Positions 47,550 through 58,150 are shown, counted from the stretch's first letter. The stretch is 64,000 nt of DNA from Strobilurus pachycystidiatus (GCA_019915135.1 JAHLMK010000016.1:1228806-1292805), one strand, 5' to 3'. Numbers and translations: made by a program. Notes: generated from the sequence alone by a model not told the origin.

Positions 47550-49070
47550 ATGAACTCGCCCACAGCTCTCTCCTGCCATTCTTGCGGGGAGCCGTATCGC
47601 TTTGAACGTTCTTCCGGCTGTTCCTCTGAGAGAGTATTATACGATGCTCTTCGGAGTCTTCCCCTCTTTCACGACTCTGCATGTCAAGGAGATGAGCAAG
47701 CAATTCGCGATGAGCTCTTGCCGAATGCTCTTCGTGGGATCTCTGCCGTAGACAACGAGTTAAAACGCGTGGATGCTGCCATCGCCGTCCTGACTGCGGA
47801 ACGACGGTGTCTACAAGAGGAAAGAGCCCTCTTCGAGAATGTGGTGGTACGGTCCCGCGCCGCCCTCTCGCCCCTGCGCCTCTTCCCTGTCGAGTGCCTG
47901 ACAGAAATATTCCGATGGTATTGCGACGACAGGGAGGATTATGTCTTCGATACCTCAAGAGGCCCATGGGCCCTCAGCCACGTCTGTGGATACTGGAGAG
48001 ACATCCTGTACTCTAACCCTTCCTTCTGGTCGTACCTCAACTTCAATCAGAACGAACAAGCATTGTATCCCTGCGGATGGAATCAACTGCTCGATAGTCG
48101 TCTTCAGCGAAGCGACAATCACCCCATTTCTTTCCATCTCTACGCGATTCCAATAGAAGAAGATCCGGATGAGGACGACGAGGATGAGGACGAGAGACGT
48201 GCCATATGCACGAACCAACGCCAGTGCGCTAGGCGCTTGGGCGAGCTTTCGGCTCGGTGGAGATACATTTCTCTACAGGTCGGATGGGTCCTTCTCCAGT
48301 ACCTATGCTTATGCTCAGGACCGCTGTATCTCCTAGAGTCGGTCGCCATCAATCTCGAAGAGGCCGAGAGCTGGCCAGATGAAGACATCACTATCAGTGC
48401 CTTTCGGGCAGCGCCGTTACTTCACACCATTCGCCTCGAATATTGTGCTGCTGTCTTCTTCCAGCTACCTCTCCTTCAGTTGACTACTGTCGAGCTGGAT
48501 GAAACCAACTACCTCAATGATGCTGTGTCTATCCTCTCTGGCTGCCCAAGTCTACACTCCTTCACTACGCACTCCCTCGAAGACAACAGATCCGACGACT
48601 CATCCGAGATCTTGTCGACCTCTCTTCGCTACCTCTCCCTCAACAACGCGGATCCCGGGTCCGTGAGCCGCATACGCATCACAGCCTTGGAGGAATTACA
48701 CGTCCAGGACGTTGCGGAGAAGGACATGTCTTGGTTTTCCATCTTCCTCGAACAACTGCACTGTCAGCGCTTGAGGCGGCTGTATTTGCACGTTGTTCTG
48801 AAAGACTGCCCTCAAATACTTCGATCTTTACGGGTGGCGATGGAAATGATACCCTCTGTAGAGGAGGTGTACATAGTACCGCAAACGAGGGCGCCACCCC
48901 GATGGCCTGGGGACAACCCAATGAACCTGGATGTAGTGTTCAGTGACACAATGGAGTATGTCAAAGATGGGAATTTTTCTAACATTGGGGACAAGATGCC
49001 AAACCTCCGGCTTTTCAGGATAGATTTTGGACAAACGGCCTGGCGTCATGACATAGTTGACTTCTACTAG
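47550..49070 (+). CDS. F-box protein, CHSCGEPY subfamily, copy 5
   Basis: 506 residues. CHSCGEPY (residues 9-16) gives a CxxC, then a charged helix (about 65-95), then an F-box-like segment LSPLRLFPVECLTEIFRWY with FDTSRGPWALSHVCGYWRDI. The remaining 350 residues have Leu-rich strands that may fold as LRR-like repeats, plus an acidic insert EEDPDEDDEDEDE. The same layout as copies 1-4 (CxxC, helix, F-box, GPWxLxxVCxxWR) but in a different subfamily. Start ATG 47550 follows directly after the inferred acceptor. Probable SCF adaptor; the substrate is unknown. Confidence 0.82.
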   Translation: MNSPTALSCHSCGEPYRFERSSGCSSERVLYDALRSLPLFHDSACQGDEQAIRDELLPNALRGISAVDNELKRVDAAIAVLTAERRCLQEERALFENVVVRSRAALSPLRLFPVECLTEIFRWYCDDREDYVFDTSRGPWALSHVCGYWRDILYSNPSFWSYLNFNQNEQALYPCGWNQLLDSRLQRSDNHPISFHLYAIPIEEDPDEDDEDEDERRAICTNQRQCARRLGELSARWRYISLQVGWVLLQYLCLCSGPLYLLESVAINLEEAESWPDEDITISAFRAAPLLHTIRLEYCAAVFFQLPLLQLTTVELDETNYLNDAVSILSGCPSLHSFTTHSLEDNRSDDSSEILSTSLRYLSLNNADPGSVSRIRITALEELHVQDVAEKDMSWFSIFLEQLHCQRLRRLYLHVVLKDCPQILRSLRVAMEMIPSVEEVYIVPQTRAPPRWPGDNPMNLDVVFSDTMEYVKDGNFSNIGDKMPNLRLFRIDFGQTAWRHDIVDFY

Positions 49071-49586
49071 CACGCCAGTAGATATGTGTCGTAGTATTGC
49101 GAGTTTGTATTGTGTCAAAAACATATCTTCCTGCTTCGCTCAAACACGTCACGTTTGTCAGACAAAAGCGGATGTCCTCAGCAATTTCTGCCTGTGCAGA
49201 CCAAGTTACGATGCGACAAGCCTTCATTGATCGTTGTCGAAAGGCTACTACCTGAGCCGTCGATGTTGAAGAGTCGATCTCGGCAGGCCGACGGTACGGC
49301 GCGACGTTTCTATCGCTAGTGGCCCATTCTGTAACCTTTCACCTCCCAAAGTCGCCACGATGTGCGATGTGAACCAGTTGGATTCAATGAGTCTCAGCAT
49401 GTCGCCAACGAGTTATCACCGCGCGTCGACCTGTAGGTTGTGTCAACTAGCCTCAACGGAGTTGCTACGAGAGCCTCACTAGGACGCATCTGGACATGAC
49501 CTCTCAACGGTTCTCTCCTTTCCCAATAGATACACTCTGATTACCCCTGCCCAATATACGTCCGTCCATATAATATTATACCTGTC
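49071..49586. other. Intergenic, no gene seen
   Basis: Convergent 3' region of F-box gene 5 (+) and the GT69 gene (-). Contains the second copy of the short repeat at 49477-49513. Confidence 0.55.
49477..49513 (+). repeat. Short dispersed repeat, copy B
   Basis: CACTAGGACGCATCTGGACA followed by tgacctctcaacgg, homologous to 43277-43318. Confidence 0.6.
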
Positions 49587-51209
49587 CTACAGTACCATAC
49601 TTCTGTCGTGCCGCACCACTACTGCATCATGACTCTTCGACCTGTTTGGCATAGGCTCCCAGATGGGGTCCACGTCGGGCCCTTCCAAATCACCAGCACC
49701 ATCCCATCCCCAGCACCATACTGCGCAGAAAACGATGAGTGGTGCGACGACTGAAGATAAGATAGTACACACCATTTTCAGGTCCGGGAACAAAATTCAA
49801 TTGCTCACTCTCCTCTTCCGTAAACAACCTGTCGTGCGGACCGAACCACGAGCGATCTTGGGGGTCCGTGTTGGGGTTATCGGGCAGGCCGCCGATGCGC
49901 ACGTAGCCGCGTATAGCCGTAAGATTGCGCCGTGATGGATGGATGATGTCAAAGACCTTTGAATCGTACGCCAATTTGACGCGCGGCACCATCAATATCC
50001 GGCCATAACCCGCCTCCCAGTAGTCGTTGCAGATGAGAGAACATTCACTGGCTGAGCATTCCCCATCCATGATGTGGGCCATGCGGAAACGAACATGCGG
50101 CGGCGAGTAGAAGGGAGCGGGATCGAGGATGGCGATACCGTTCCAGCAGCTCTGAACCTGGATGGGGAGATGACGCTGAAAACGCGACGAGCTGTCCGGG
50201 TGGTGGAAGATATTCTCAAAGGGCGCATTCTCCAACGCAGTTCCGTTGATATCTCGGGCCACCCAGTTGTCGTAAAACACGGGCGACGCGATCTCTTCGT
50301 GGTACATGTAGTCGGCTGCGCAGGTGATGCCGGCGTTGTTGCGCCGCGACTGCCATATGAGCTCGAGGAGGTCGTCGACACAGGGCAGGATGTCGTTCAT
50401 GAAGATGATGGTGTCAAAGTACTCGTTCTCCGATTCGCGCAGCTCGTGCAGGGGCACAAAAGCGGCATTTCGGACCTCTGCGAGGTACTCGATACGGTGG
50501 TTGAAAGCCCCGCGGGTGCGCATAGACGTGCGGATGGTGATGCGCATGCCGACGGAGCGGGTGAGCGCGTCGAATATGCGGAGCAGGGCCTTGGTCTGGT
50601 CGGTCGATCCGTTCTCGTAGATAGACACAAACACGTTGTGGTATCCGAGGATTGCGGCAACGCGGAAGAGCGTGGCGAAGAGGTCGGGAATGACGTCGAA
50701 CGAGTTGTAGAGATTGATGGCAAAGAAGTATTTGTGCTCGCTCGACATGACGTCGCGCTTGAGCGGCTGCTGCTCGTCGCCGAGTCCGAGTGCCTCGAGC
50801 CAGGAGCTGCGTGAGGGTGTTTTGTGGCCGATGAGGGGGCCGTAGCGGTCGAGGGCCTGCTGGGCGTAGAGTGGCTGAGCACTTCGTGTACACTCTCTGG
50901 TATAGTGTGGCGTAAGGGATGTTAGAAGGTCCAGGACGCGAAGGCGCTGGTCAAGGGTCGGCGGTTGCACTGGTGTGCGTGTCTGGCGGGATTTGGGGGG
51001 CACATAGCCGCTGCGCCATACGGGTGTGGATGGCTAGGCAGCGATGAGCGGGGTGGGCGGGCAGGAAACAGCGAGGACTGTACCGTGAAGCTGGTCCATG
51101 GGATGAGGCGCGACAGGACGATGCCGACGAAGACGCCGACAGCGAGCGCGATGGGGACCGGGATGCGCTTCAGCTGGTTGGCGACGCCAGGCTGCTTGGC
51201 CTTGGACAT
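49587..51209 (-). CDS. Alpha-1,3-mannosyltransferase, GT69 (CMT1/CAP59-like)
   Basis: Golgi-type glycosyltransferase that makes alpha-1,3-mannan linkages on surface glycans; relatives build capsule glucuronoxylomannan in Cryptococcus. The N-terminus MSKAKQPGVANQLKRIP is followed by a membrane anchor (IALAVGVFVGIVLSRLI) and, after an intron, PPTLDQRLRVLDLLTSLTPH. The GT69 core is visible: KYFFAINLYNSFDVIPDLFA, VFVSIYENGSTDQTKALLR, IIFMNDILPCVDDLLELIW, VQSCWNGIAILDPAPFYSP, ECSLICNDYW. The C-terminus is recovered by an intron (donor gtgtgt) that joins PEN to VWCWGWDGAGDLEG, a family signature; otherwise it would read to a stop at 49690. Type II membrane topology, divergent from the SGNH gene. 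Confidence 0.88.
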
Positions 51210-51404
51210 GGGCGGAGGCGATGGTGGTGGGAGAATGGCAAAATCCAGGCTTGATTAATTGCGGCACCCAATTGGGACACGGAGGATCCCCACCCCTGTC
51301 TCTTCCACTCTCCCATCTCGTCCCGTCGCCGTCGCCGTCGTCGTATGCAGCGACGAAAGGGCCTGGCTCACATCTCTCCCCCGCTCTCGTCGCCGTCACG
51401 GACG
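51210..51404. promoter_or_regulatory. Shared divergent promoter, GT69 and SGNH genes
   Basis: 195 bp between the two ATGs, C/T-rich on the plus strand. Short enough that both genes probably share regulatory sites. Part of it is copied in the pseudogene at 56736. Confidence 0.5.
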
Positions 51405-53144
51405 ATGTCCGACGAAAAACAGTCACGACTCAACCAACGCCATCTCGGTGTCAAGGCCCGCATCTGGCTCATTCTTTTCCTCTTTGTCGCCGTCATTGGC
51501 ATCACCCACCACATCCTCCCCGAGGCACAGACATACCACCCGCCCTACTCCACCGCCAACCTCCACTCCAAGAACTACCTCAACAACACCGCCGGCGAGA
51601 ATAGTCCGTTCGACTTCTGCCCCGTCTACGGCCCAGGCGATGCCATTGGCGCAAAGTACGGCGCGCTCACGCTGTCCCAGAGCAGGATGCATCTTGGCAG
51701 CAGTGCGCGCGTCAGTCGGGTCATCAACAGGGCCTTGGCGGGCCAGCCAGTCACCATTAGCGTCCTCGGCGGCTCGAGTAAGCAAGCCCTTATTCGCATC
51801 CTCTCTGTCGCTACTTATCTCACCGCGACCCAGTCTCTGCATGCCACGGCGCCGGCGACGATCCCGTCTCTTCGCGCTGCTACCCGTCGCGCTTCTTCCA
51901 GTGGTGGAATTCGGTCTTCCCGCATCCCGCCTCCGAGCTCACAAACGGAGCCATGCGCCGAACAAATTCCGCGTATTACGGCTACTGCAGCATGCATCAC
52001 ATCCCGGACATGACAGATCTCGTTATTGTCGAACTGGACTCTGATGATGATCCCTCCAACGAGATGATGGAGCACTTTGAGGTCCTAATCCGCTCTCTCC
52101 TCATTCGCAGCGACCAGCCCGCCGTCATCCTCCTCGGCCACTTTTCTCCGCAGATACACCAGACGCACGGTTTTGCTGGTCCCGATCACTGGCACAACGT
52201 CGTCGCACAGTTTTACGACGTCGCGCATGTTAGCACCAAGTCAGCCCTTTACGCGGACTATATGAGCGACCCGGAGAGCGTTAGCAAATACTTTGCGGAT
52301 CCAGTCCTAGCCAGTCCTGCCGGTCACGAACTGCTCTCTGACGTCCTTATTGCCTACTTCCAAGCGCAGATCTGTTCTGCGTGGGATGTCGTCACCGGCT
52401 CTTCGTACGAGACAGTCCCCGACCGCGACGACGGTGGTTCCGCTGACACCCATGGACTCTTTGGTGGCGTTGGGCTGCGAAAGGGCGTCCCGGAACCAGG
52501 CAAGGACGCGGACGAGAAGGATGAGATTGATGCTGAAGGAAACCGCATTAAGCCCGAGCTCCCACCCACGTCGAACGCGTACGTTCCTCCATTGCACGTT
52601 CCCCCTGGCCGCATCAACACCCGTCCAAAGAGCGACCGTCCTTTCGAGGAGATCGACCCATACTGCGTCAGCGCAAACGACTTGATCAACCCCCTCCCGC
52701 CCAGTCTCTTTTACGGCTCTGGATGGGCCGCAAATCACCCGAAGGGTAGCTCGAGTTCGCAGGATCATTACTGGTATTCCACGCTCCCCTTGAGCAAGCT
52801 TCGCATCCCAATACAGGTCGGCGCGGGTGACATTGGAGTGTATTACCTCCAGGAGCCGTCGAGCCAGGTCGGGGAGGGCAGCGGCGTTGAGTGCTGGGTT
52901 GACGACAATTACGCCGGCGCGAAGCTGTTGGAGAACTCCGCGAGCGTTGGGGAGTCTACGGCAAAGTGAGGATTTTCATTTCTTTGCGCTTTCTTCCCCT
53001 CTTGCTGATTCGTTGCACGTTTCTAGACTAGAGATCATCGACCACTTTGTCTCACGGGGATCACATTTCGTCGAGTGCCAGCTGTTGGGCGAGGAGGGAC
53101 AGGCTGTACCTGCTTTCAAGATAATAGGCGTGTTCTCGACATAG
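51405..53144 (+). CDS. Type II membrane SGNH/GDSL hydrolase-like protein
   Basis: MSDEKQSRLNQRHLGVKAR is followed by a membrane anchor (IWLILFLFVAVIGITHHI). The luminal domain has FCPVYGPGDAIGAKYGALTL, then VTISVLGGS-ISACHGAGDD (intron 1, 51778-51833). This GGSxSxxHG motif resembles the SGNH hydrolase block I. Downstream are YYGYCSMHHIPDMTDLVIVE, LDSDD, QPAVILLGHFSP and a region GPDHWHNVVAQFYDVAHVS that could carry the late His. Intron 2 (52966-53026) leads to the last exon LEIIDHFVSRGSHFVECQLL ending GVFST. Possibly a glycan O-acetyl esterase or acetyltransferase; the catalytic Ser-Asp-His set is not proven. About 540 residues. Confidence 0.72.
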
Positions 53145-53630
53145 CAGACTGTATAGATTTAACGGGAAAGTAATATTGCTGGGTAACACTGACTTTTTGG
53201 GACAATAGTTTAGTGCATGTCTAACACATTCGTTACTGTAATGTATGGGTGCGGGTGGGCCCTTCTTGGAGACCAAGGCTCTGACTCGAGGAAGAGTGAA
53301 AGTATGCAAAGGATCAGGACATTGAGCAACAGAGCCCTCAAGACCGAGGGAGAGTTCATGGTGTCTAATGGTCATTCGCGTGGTCAGAGCCTTACAGTAA
53401 GTGTTCATGTATTCAAGTAGTACATACAGTATTCAATACATGACCTCTACGCGCCGCGTACAACACACAAGTAAACGCGACCAGCTCAAGATAGCCTTCA
53501 ATTATATAGCAGCAAGCGTGAGCCTGAGGTATCTAGATCTGTACTCCAAGTTTGTGGCTCTCGCGAAACCAGCTGCATTTTATCCGTCTCGAATATATAT
53601 ATATATATATCGCAACTTATCACTGACATT
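53145..53630. other. Intergenic, AT-repeat
   Basis: Convergent region of the SGNH gene (+) and F-box gene 6 (-). Holds an (AT)n tract near 53596-53611. No gene seen. Confidence 0.55.
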
Positions 53631-55097
53631 TTAGGATTCCACTATGTCATGGCGCCAGGCCGCACGTCCAAAATCTATTTTGAACAGCCGTAGGTTTGGC
53701 ATCCTGTTGCCAATTTTCGAGAGAGATCCGTCTTTGACGAACTCCATCGTGTCACCAAACACCACATCCACATCGAAGAATTCGCCGTGACTCGTCGTCA
53801 AACTTTGCGGTACTATGTACACCTCCTCTACGGAGGGTATCACTTTCATCGCCACCCATAACGATTGAAGCATTTGAGGGCAGTCTTCCAGAACCACGTG
53901 CAGATACAGCCGTTTCAAGCGTTGACAATGCAGTTGTTCGAGGAAGTCGGAAATCCAGTACATATCATCCTTCTCAACTTCGTGGACGTGTAATTCCTCC
54001 AAGGCCGGAGCGCGTATACGGCTGCCGTATCCCACGTATCTAAAGGAGAGGTAACGAAGAGAGGTTGATAAGAGCTCGGATGTGTCCTCAAGGGTGTCCG
54101 CAGTAAGGGATTGTAGACTCGGGCAGCCAGATAGGAAAGACGCAGCATCATTGCGGGAGTTGGTGATATACAGCTCGACAGTAGTCAATTGGAAGAGTGG
54201 TAGCTGGAAAAAGACATCATCACAATATTCGAGGCGAATGGTGTGAAGTAACGGCGCTGCCCGAAGCACACTAACAGTGGCGAGTTCATCTGGCGAGCCC
54301 TCGTCATCTGAGAAGCCGATGGTGACTGACTCGAGGAGGGGCACAAGGCCAACAATTGAGCATAGGTACTGGAGAAGGACCCGTCCGACCTGTAGAGAAA
54401 CGTGTTTCCACCGGGCGGACAGCTCACCCAAGCGCCTCGCGCACCGGCGCTGGGTCATACAAATTGCCGGTCTCTCGTCCTCACACTCATCCTCCAGTTC
54501 TTCCACCATTGAGTTCGCAAATAGATGGAAGGAAATGGGGCGATTATCGGTTCGCTCGAGACGAGTAGTGAGGAGTTGGTTCCATCCTTGGGGATACAAC
54601 GCTCTTTCGTTCTGGTTGAAGTTGAGGTACGACCAAAAAGAAGGATTACAGCACAAGATGTCTCTCCAGTATGCACAGACGTGGCTGAGGGCCCATGGGC
54701 CTCTTGAGGTATCGAAGACATAGTCTTCCCTGTCGTCGCAGTACCATCGGAATATTTCTGTCATGCACTCGACAGGGAAGAGGCGCAGGGGTGAGAGGGC
54801 AGCGCGGGACCGTACCACCACATTCTCGAAGCGTGCCCTCTCTGCTTTTAGACACCGTCGTTCCGCAGTCAGGACGGCAATGGCAGCATCCAGGCGTTCT
54901 AGCTCGTTGTCTACGGCAGAGATCCCACGAAGCGCATTGGGCAGAATCTCCTCGCAAATTGCTTGCTCATCTCCTTGACATGCGGAGGCGTTAGAGAGGG
55001 CGAGAGCACCGTATGATCCAGAGGAATCGCTGGGAGAAGGTTGAAAGCGATATGGTTCTCCGCAAGAATGGCAGGAGAGAGCTATGTGCGAGTCCAT
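53631..55097 (-). CDS. F-box protein, CHSCGEPY subfamily, copy 6
   Basis: Inverted paralogue of copy 5 (CHSCGEPYRFQPS, charged helix, LSPLRLFPVECMTEIFRWY, FDTSRGPWALSHVCAYWRDI, Leu-rich C-terminus ending RAAWRHDIVES). The acidic insert seen in copy 5 is shorter (VEELEDECEDE). Start ATG 55097 follows directly after the acceptor of a 53 bp leader intron (55098-55150), as in copy 5. The open frame could be read from a TTG at 55103, but the splice acceptor makes 55097 the natural start. Probable SCF adaptor; the substrate is unknown. Confidence 0.82.
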   Translation of the reverse strand: MDSHIALSCHSCGEPYRFQPSPSDSSGSYGALALSNASACQGDEQAICEEILPNALRGISAVDNELERLDAAIAVLTAERRCLKAERARFENVVVRSRAALSPLRLFPVECMTEIFRWYCDDREDYVFDTSRGPWALSHVCAYWRDILCCNPSFWSYLNFNQNERALYPQGWNQLLTTRLERTDNRPISFHLFANSMVEELEDECEDERPAICMTQRRCARRLGELSARWKHVSLQVGRVLLQYLCSIVGLVPLLESVTIGFSDDEGSPDELATVSVLRAAPLLHTIRLEYCDDVFFQLPLFQLTTVELYITNSRNDAASFLSGCPSLQSLTADTLEDTSELLSTSLRYLSFRYVGYGSRIRAPALEELHVHEVEKDDMYWISDFLEQLHCQRLKRLYLHVVLEDCPQMLQSLWVAMKVIPSVEEVYIVPQSLTTSHGEFFDVDVVFGDTMEFVKDGSLSKIGNRMPNLRLFKIDFGRAAWRHDIVES

Positions 55098-55440
55098 CTG
55101 CAATTCGGTAGTGAGATTGATTCACGATGACAAATAGAATGAGAACGTACTGTTGCTTGTGTAGATGACTGATGGATTCGTGGACAATGTATCCTGCGTC
55201 AGCTCTGGAAAATACGCGTCAGTATGATAATATGTGGTGATTCGGGCTGTACTACATACGAGAATGCCTGAGGAAGACGGTTTGAGCACGCAAAGTTGCT
55301 GTCTTTACTTCGTGGAGCTGTAGAAGAAATTTAGACCGCGAACTTGAGACCAAAGAACCATAGCGTGCCTTCGCCACTTTGTTATGAAAGGATGAATCTA
55401 CTAGCGCTGGCCTTCGCCGTTCCAGATGGGTGAAAATGAG
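55098..55440 (-). repeat. Leader arm of the inverted F-box duplication
   Basis: About 280-340 bp upstream of copy 6 matches 47230-47549 upstream of copy 5 in inverted orientation, including cataacaaagtggcgaaggc and gctgacgcaggatac. The homology continues through the coding regions, making arms of about 1.8 kb. Confidence 0.75.
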
Positions 55441-56576
55441 AGGGACCAAGTGGCAAGAGATCAGAGATGGCAGCTACAATCACAGTGTCTGCGAGAGTGA
55501 GTATCGTATACAGTACCGTAACGGTACAGAGCTGAGGTTGATATCGATCATCTGACTATCTTTGGGATGGACCCAGGTGATCTGTAGGCACAGAGATCCT
55601 ATTGCATTAGAGGTTATTTGCAACGGCCATTTTAAGGGTCTTCACCAATATTCGGGTTCACCCGAGCCAATTTTTCTGATGTGACTTGTCGTGACTTCCC
55701 CAATGTGGATCGGTTGCCGATGGTTGCCGCGTCGCCCTTGTGTTGCCTCCCGCTGCGTCGCTGGCCACTGGAGCGCCCCGCCCCCTCACACAGCATTGCT
55801 TTTGCACCCATTTCATTGCACATGGGTTTTCTACTAACTAGACTGCATATAATACCTTCTATTAATGTTACAAGAACTGTTGGAATGAAATTTGATATGA
55901 ACAAGATCCCATTTGGCATAACACAATCATTGGCGGGACATGGGGCGGCACTACGCGGGGTGCAGGCGAGCCAGTGGGAGCTGTATGGGAAAGCTACCAA
56001 GGCGTCGCCGAAACAGGCAGTCACGACTTCCAAAAGCAATTTATCTCCGAACATGAATCGGAATTCTTCGGAGCCCAAAAAATGGGCGCTGCAAATAACC
56101 TCTATTCATAAGTACTACATCATCTATCTTGAAAGTCCCAATACTCGGCTAATGACTGGAGAAACCTCAAGGGTCTTGTTTGTGTCAAGCTCTTCTTCTC
56201 TAGTGAAGACGTCTGTAACCTGACGTCTACATGCTGCTCAATCCCCGTCACTCACCTATCAACGCGCGCCCCTTCGTCAGAAATGCTCATTCTACAGAGC
56301 GGTAATAGGCTGCCGATAGAAAGCGTGGATGACAAGGTCATACATTTGAGTCCGGCCTTCTGAGAGCCGGCACACGCACTCTTAGGTTTCCTATAAGTAC
56401 AAGTGACTGCCTGAAGTAAGTGATACGCCCTCATAATGTCTTTATCTAAAAATGTTCTTGAGTCTGTTCCAAAGATTGGCGTCTAGGGTAAGTTGACCTA
56501 GCTTACATATTGCACTCACGATGATTCTAAACGCATTGCACCACAGCCCTGGGTATCCATGGAGTAGCGCCCAAGT
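55441..56576. other. Gene-free stretch
   Basis: About 1.1 kb with one 180-codon plus-strand frame (55681-56223) that has no motif or homology I recognise. Precedes the composite pseudogene. Confidence 0.45.
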
Positions 56577-56735
56577 TGGATATGGAGCCGGAGAGGATAG
56601 CGCGGACGTATGCGAGGACATGGTCGAGCATGGCGGCGACGGAGGTGATGAAGGATTCAATAAGTGCGAGCTGGGTGGATGAGGTGGAGGCGGGGGCAGA
56701 CGTGAGGAGGTCAAGCTGGCTGATCTTAAGCTTGT
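56577..56735 (-). pseudogene. eIF3f fragment (relic)
   Basis: Aligns with the eIF3f gene at about 61690-61850. The minus strand still reads SFITSVAAMLDHVLAYVRAI against SISSVASMLDRVLAYVRAV. Only this short internal piece (about 50 codons) is present, with no start or termination context, so it is not a functional gene. It ends abruptly where the SGNH-gene fragment begins on the other strand. Confidence 0.75.
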
Positions 56736-57145
56736 CCCATTGCCGTTCCCGTCGTTGTATGTAGTGACAAAAGGGCCGGTTCACATCTCTCCCCCGCTCT
56801 CGTTGCCGTCACGGACGATGTCCGACAAACTCTGCCACGACTCAACCAACGCCAGCTCGGTGTCAAGGGCGTTGTTGGTATCACGCACCACATCCTTCCC
56901 GAGGCGCAGACATACCACCCGCTGTAGTCCCCCGCCAAACCCCAACCTCGAGAACTACCTCAACAAAACCGCACGCGGGAACAGCCCGTGCGAGTTTTGC
57001 CCCGTCTACGGCCCAGGCAATGTCATTGGCGCAAAGTACGGCGCGCTCACGCTGTCCCAGAGCGGGATGCATGCGCGTGCCAGTCGGGTCATCTGGGCCT
57101 TGGCGGGCCAGCCAGTCATCCTCGGCGGTTCAAGTAGACAAGCCC
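56736..57145 (+). pseudogene. 5' fragment of the SGNH-hydrolase-like gene (relic)
   Basis: Copy of 51310-51790: promoter side, MSD start, CHDSTNA region, then NYLNKTARGNSPCEFCPVYG and IGAKYGALTLSQSGMHA and GGSS at the first-intron donor. The segment encoding the membrane anchor is deleted, several indels shift the frame (MQ-to-PF and QTYHP-to-RRHTT), and a TAG replaces the PPY codons near 56931. It stops after the intron-1 donor, so it has no catalytic region. Confidence 0.8.
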
Positions 57146-58150
57146 TCTCAGAAGTGCGGGGTATCTGTACTCCAATCTCTCAGTTTGGGAGCTCTCACAA
57201 GTCACACTACTTATCTGACATACCAGCTGCATTCAATCCGTGACGCTTTTGTACCTTCTGAAGAAATGAGCCTGGTCAACCTATTCAGTCACTTGGGGCT
57301 GGGACGTTGACGTCCCGCGGGGCCATCCGTCTATATTTGAATGGGCGGTTGATTTGGTAAGTCACTATAATCAGTGCATTAGGCGAAATAAGAAAGATCC
57401 TGGCTTCGGCAATGGCTTGAAACATTGTCAACAACGTACATTCAGTGAGTCACATGTCAGGGAGATTCGAGGCCTGTCAGTGTCAAAGATGATTGAATAT
57501 GCAGAGCTGTGGGTTGATGGCAGCAAGCAGTGCCATTATCATGTTTGGCCCAGTGACACGCAATGTGTAGGTTTGTCATTTCGTGTCATACCCGGTGTTA
57601 GGTTTTTGCCAGAAGGCTGCAATCCTCTATCCCCAGACTGTGATGGCCGATGATGAAGCCGCAAGTGACTATGATATCGCTTGCGGTCTCCTCACAACGT
57701 ACACTACTTATGAGTAGTGGTTGTGAGGTAGGTGTTGGGCAATGAGACTGAGCTATGTGCTCACTCAACTCATCATTCCCATTGGCTATCCTGGTGCATC
57801 GTCTGGCTGATACTGCTCGGGCATGCCACGGAAGGATGGCGCCGAACGTTCGGCACAAGCATCGGATCTTGAAATACTTTGAAAGTGGGACAGCGCCGAG
57901 CCCCTCCGCTGATATCAGTCTGGCTAAGAGCCTCAATGATTCGCATCATGTCCACCGCGAATGGAGCGCATCTCAGGCTGTCCACCGCGAATCTTTGCGA
58001 TCATTGACTGCAAGTGCCAATGGAGTGTGTGATGCCACACCTGTGCTATGGACGTACTCTACAAATACCCCGTCGGTGTATTGTGCATGTATGACATCCC
58101 CCCGACAATGCCAGAGACCTCTTCTCCTGACCCCGGGCCCGGGCCCGCGC
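57146..58150. other. Gene-poor region, no clear gene
   Basis: Contains the start of a 210-codon plus-strand frame (57755-58387) that ends inside the tandem-repeat zone. Composition is Arg/Ser/Pro-rich with no known motif. Not supported as a gene. Confidence 0.4.

Noticed and set aside
50074..50814. 246-codon plus-strand frame inside the GT69 gene
   Set aside because: Antisense shadow of the GT69 coding exon, whose family motifs are clear.
55681..56223. 180-codon plus-strand frame
   Set aside because: No motif or splice pattern; lies in a shuffled zone beside the composite pseudogene, so chance is more likely.
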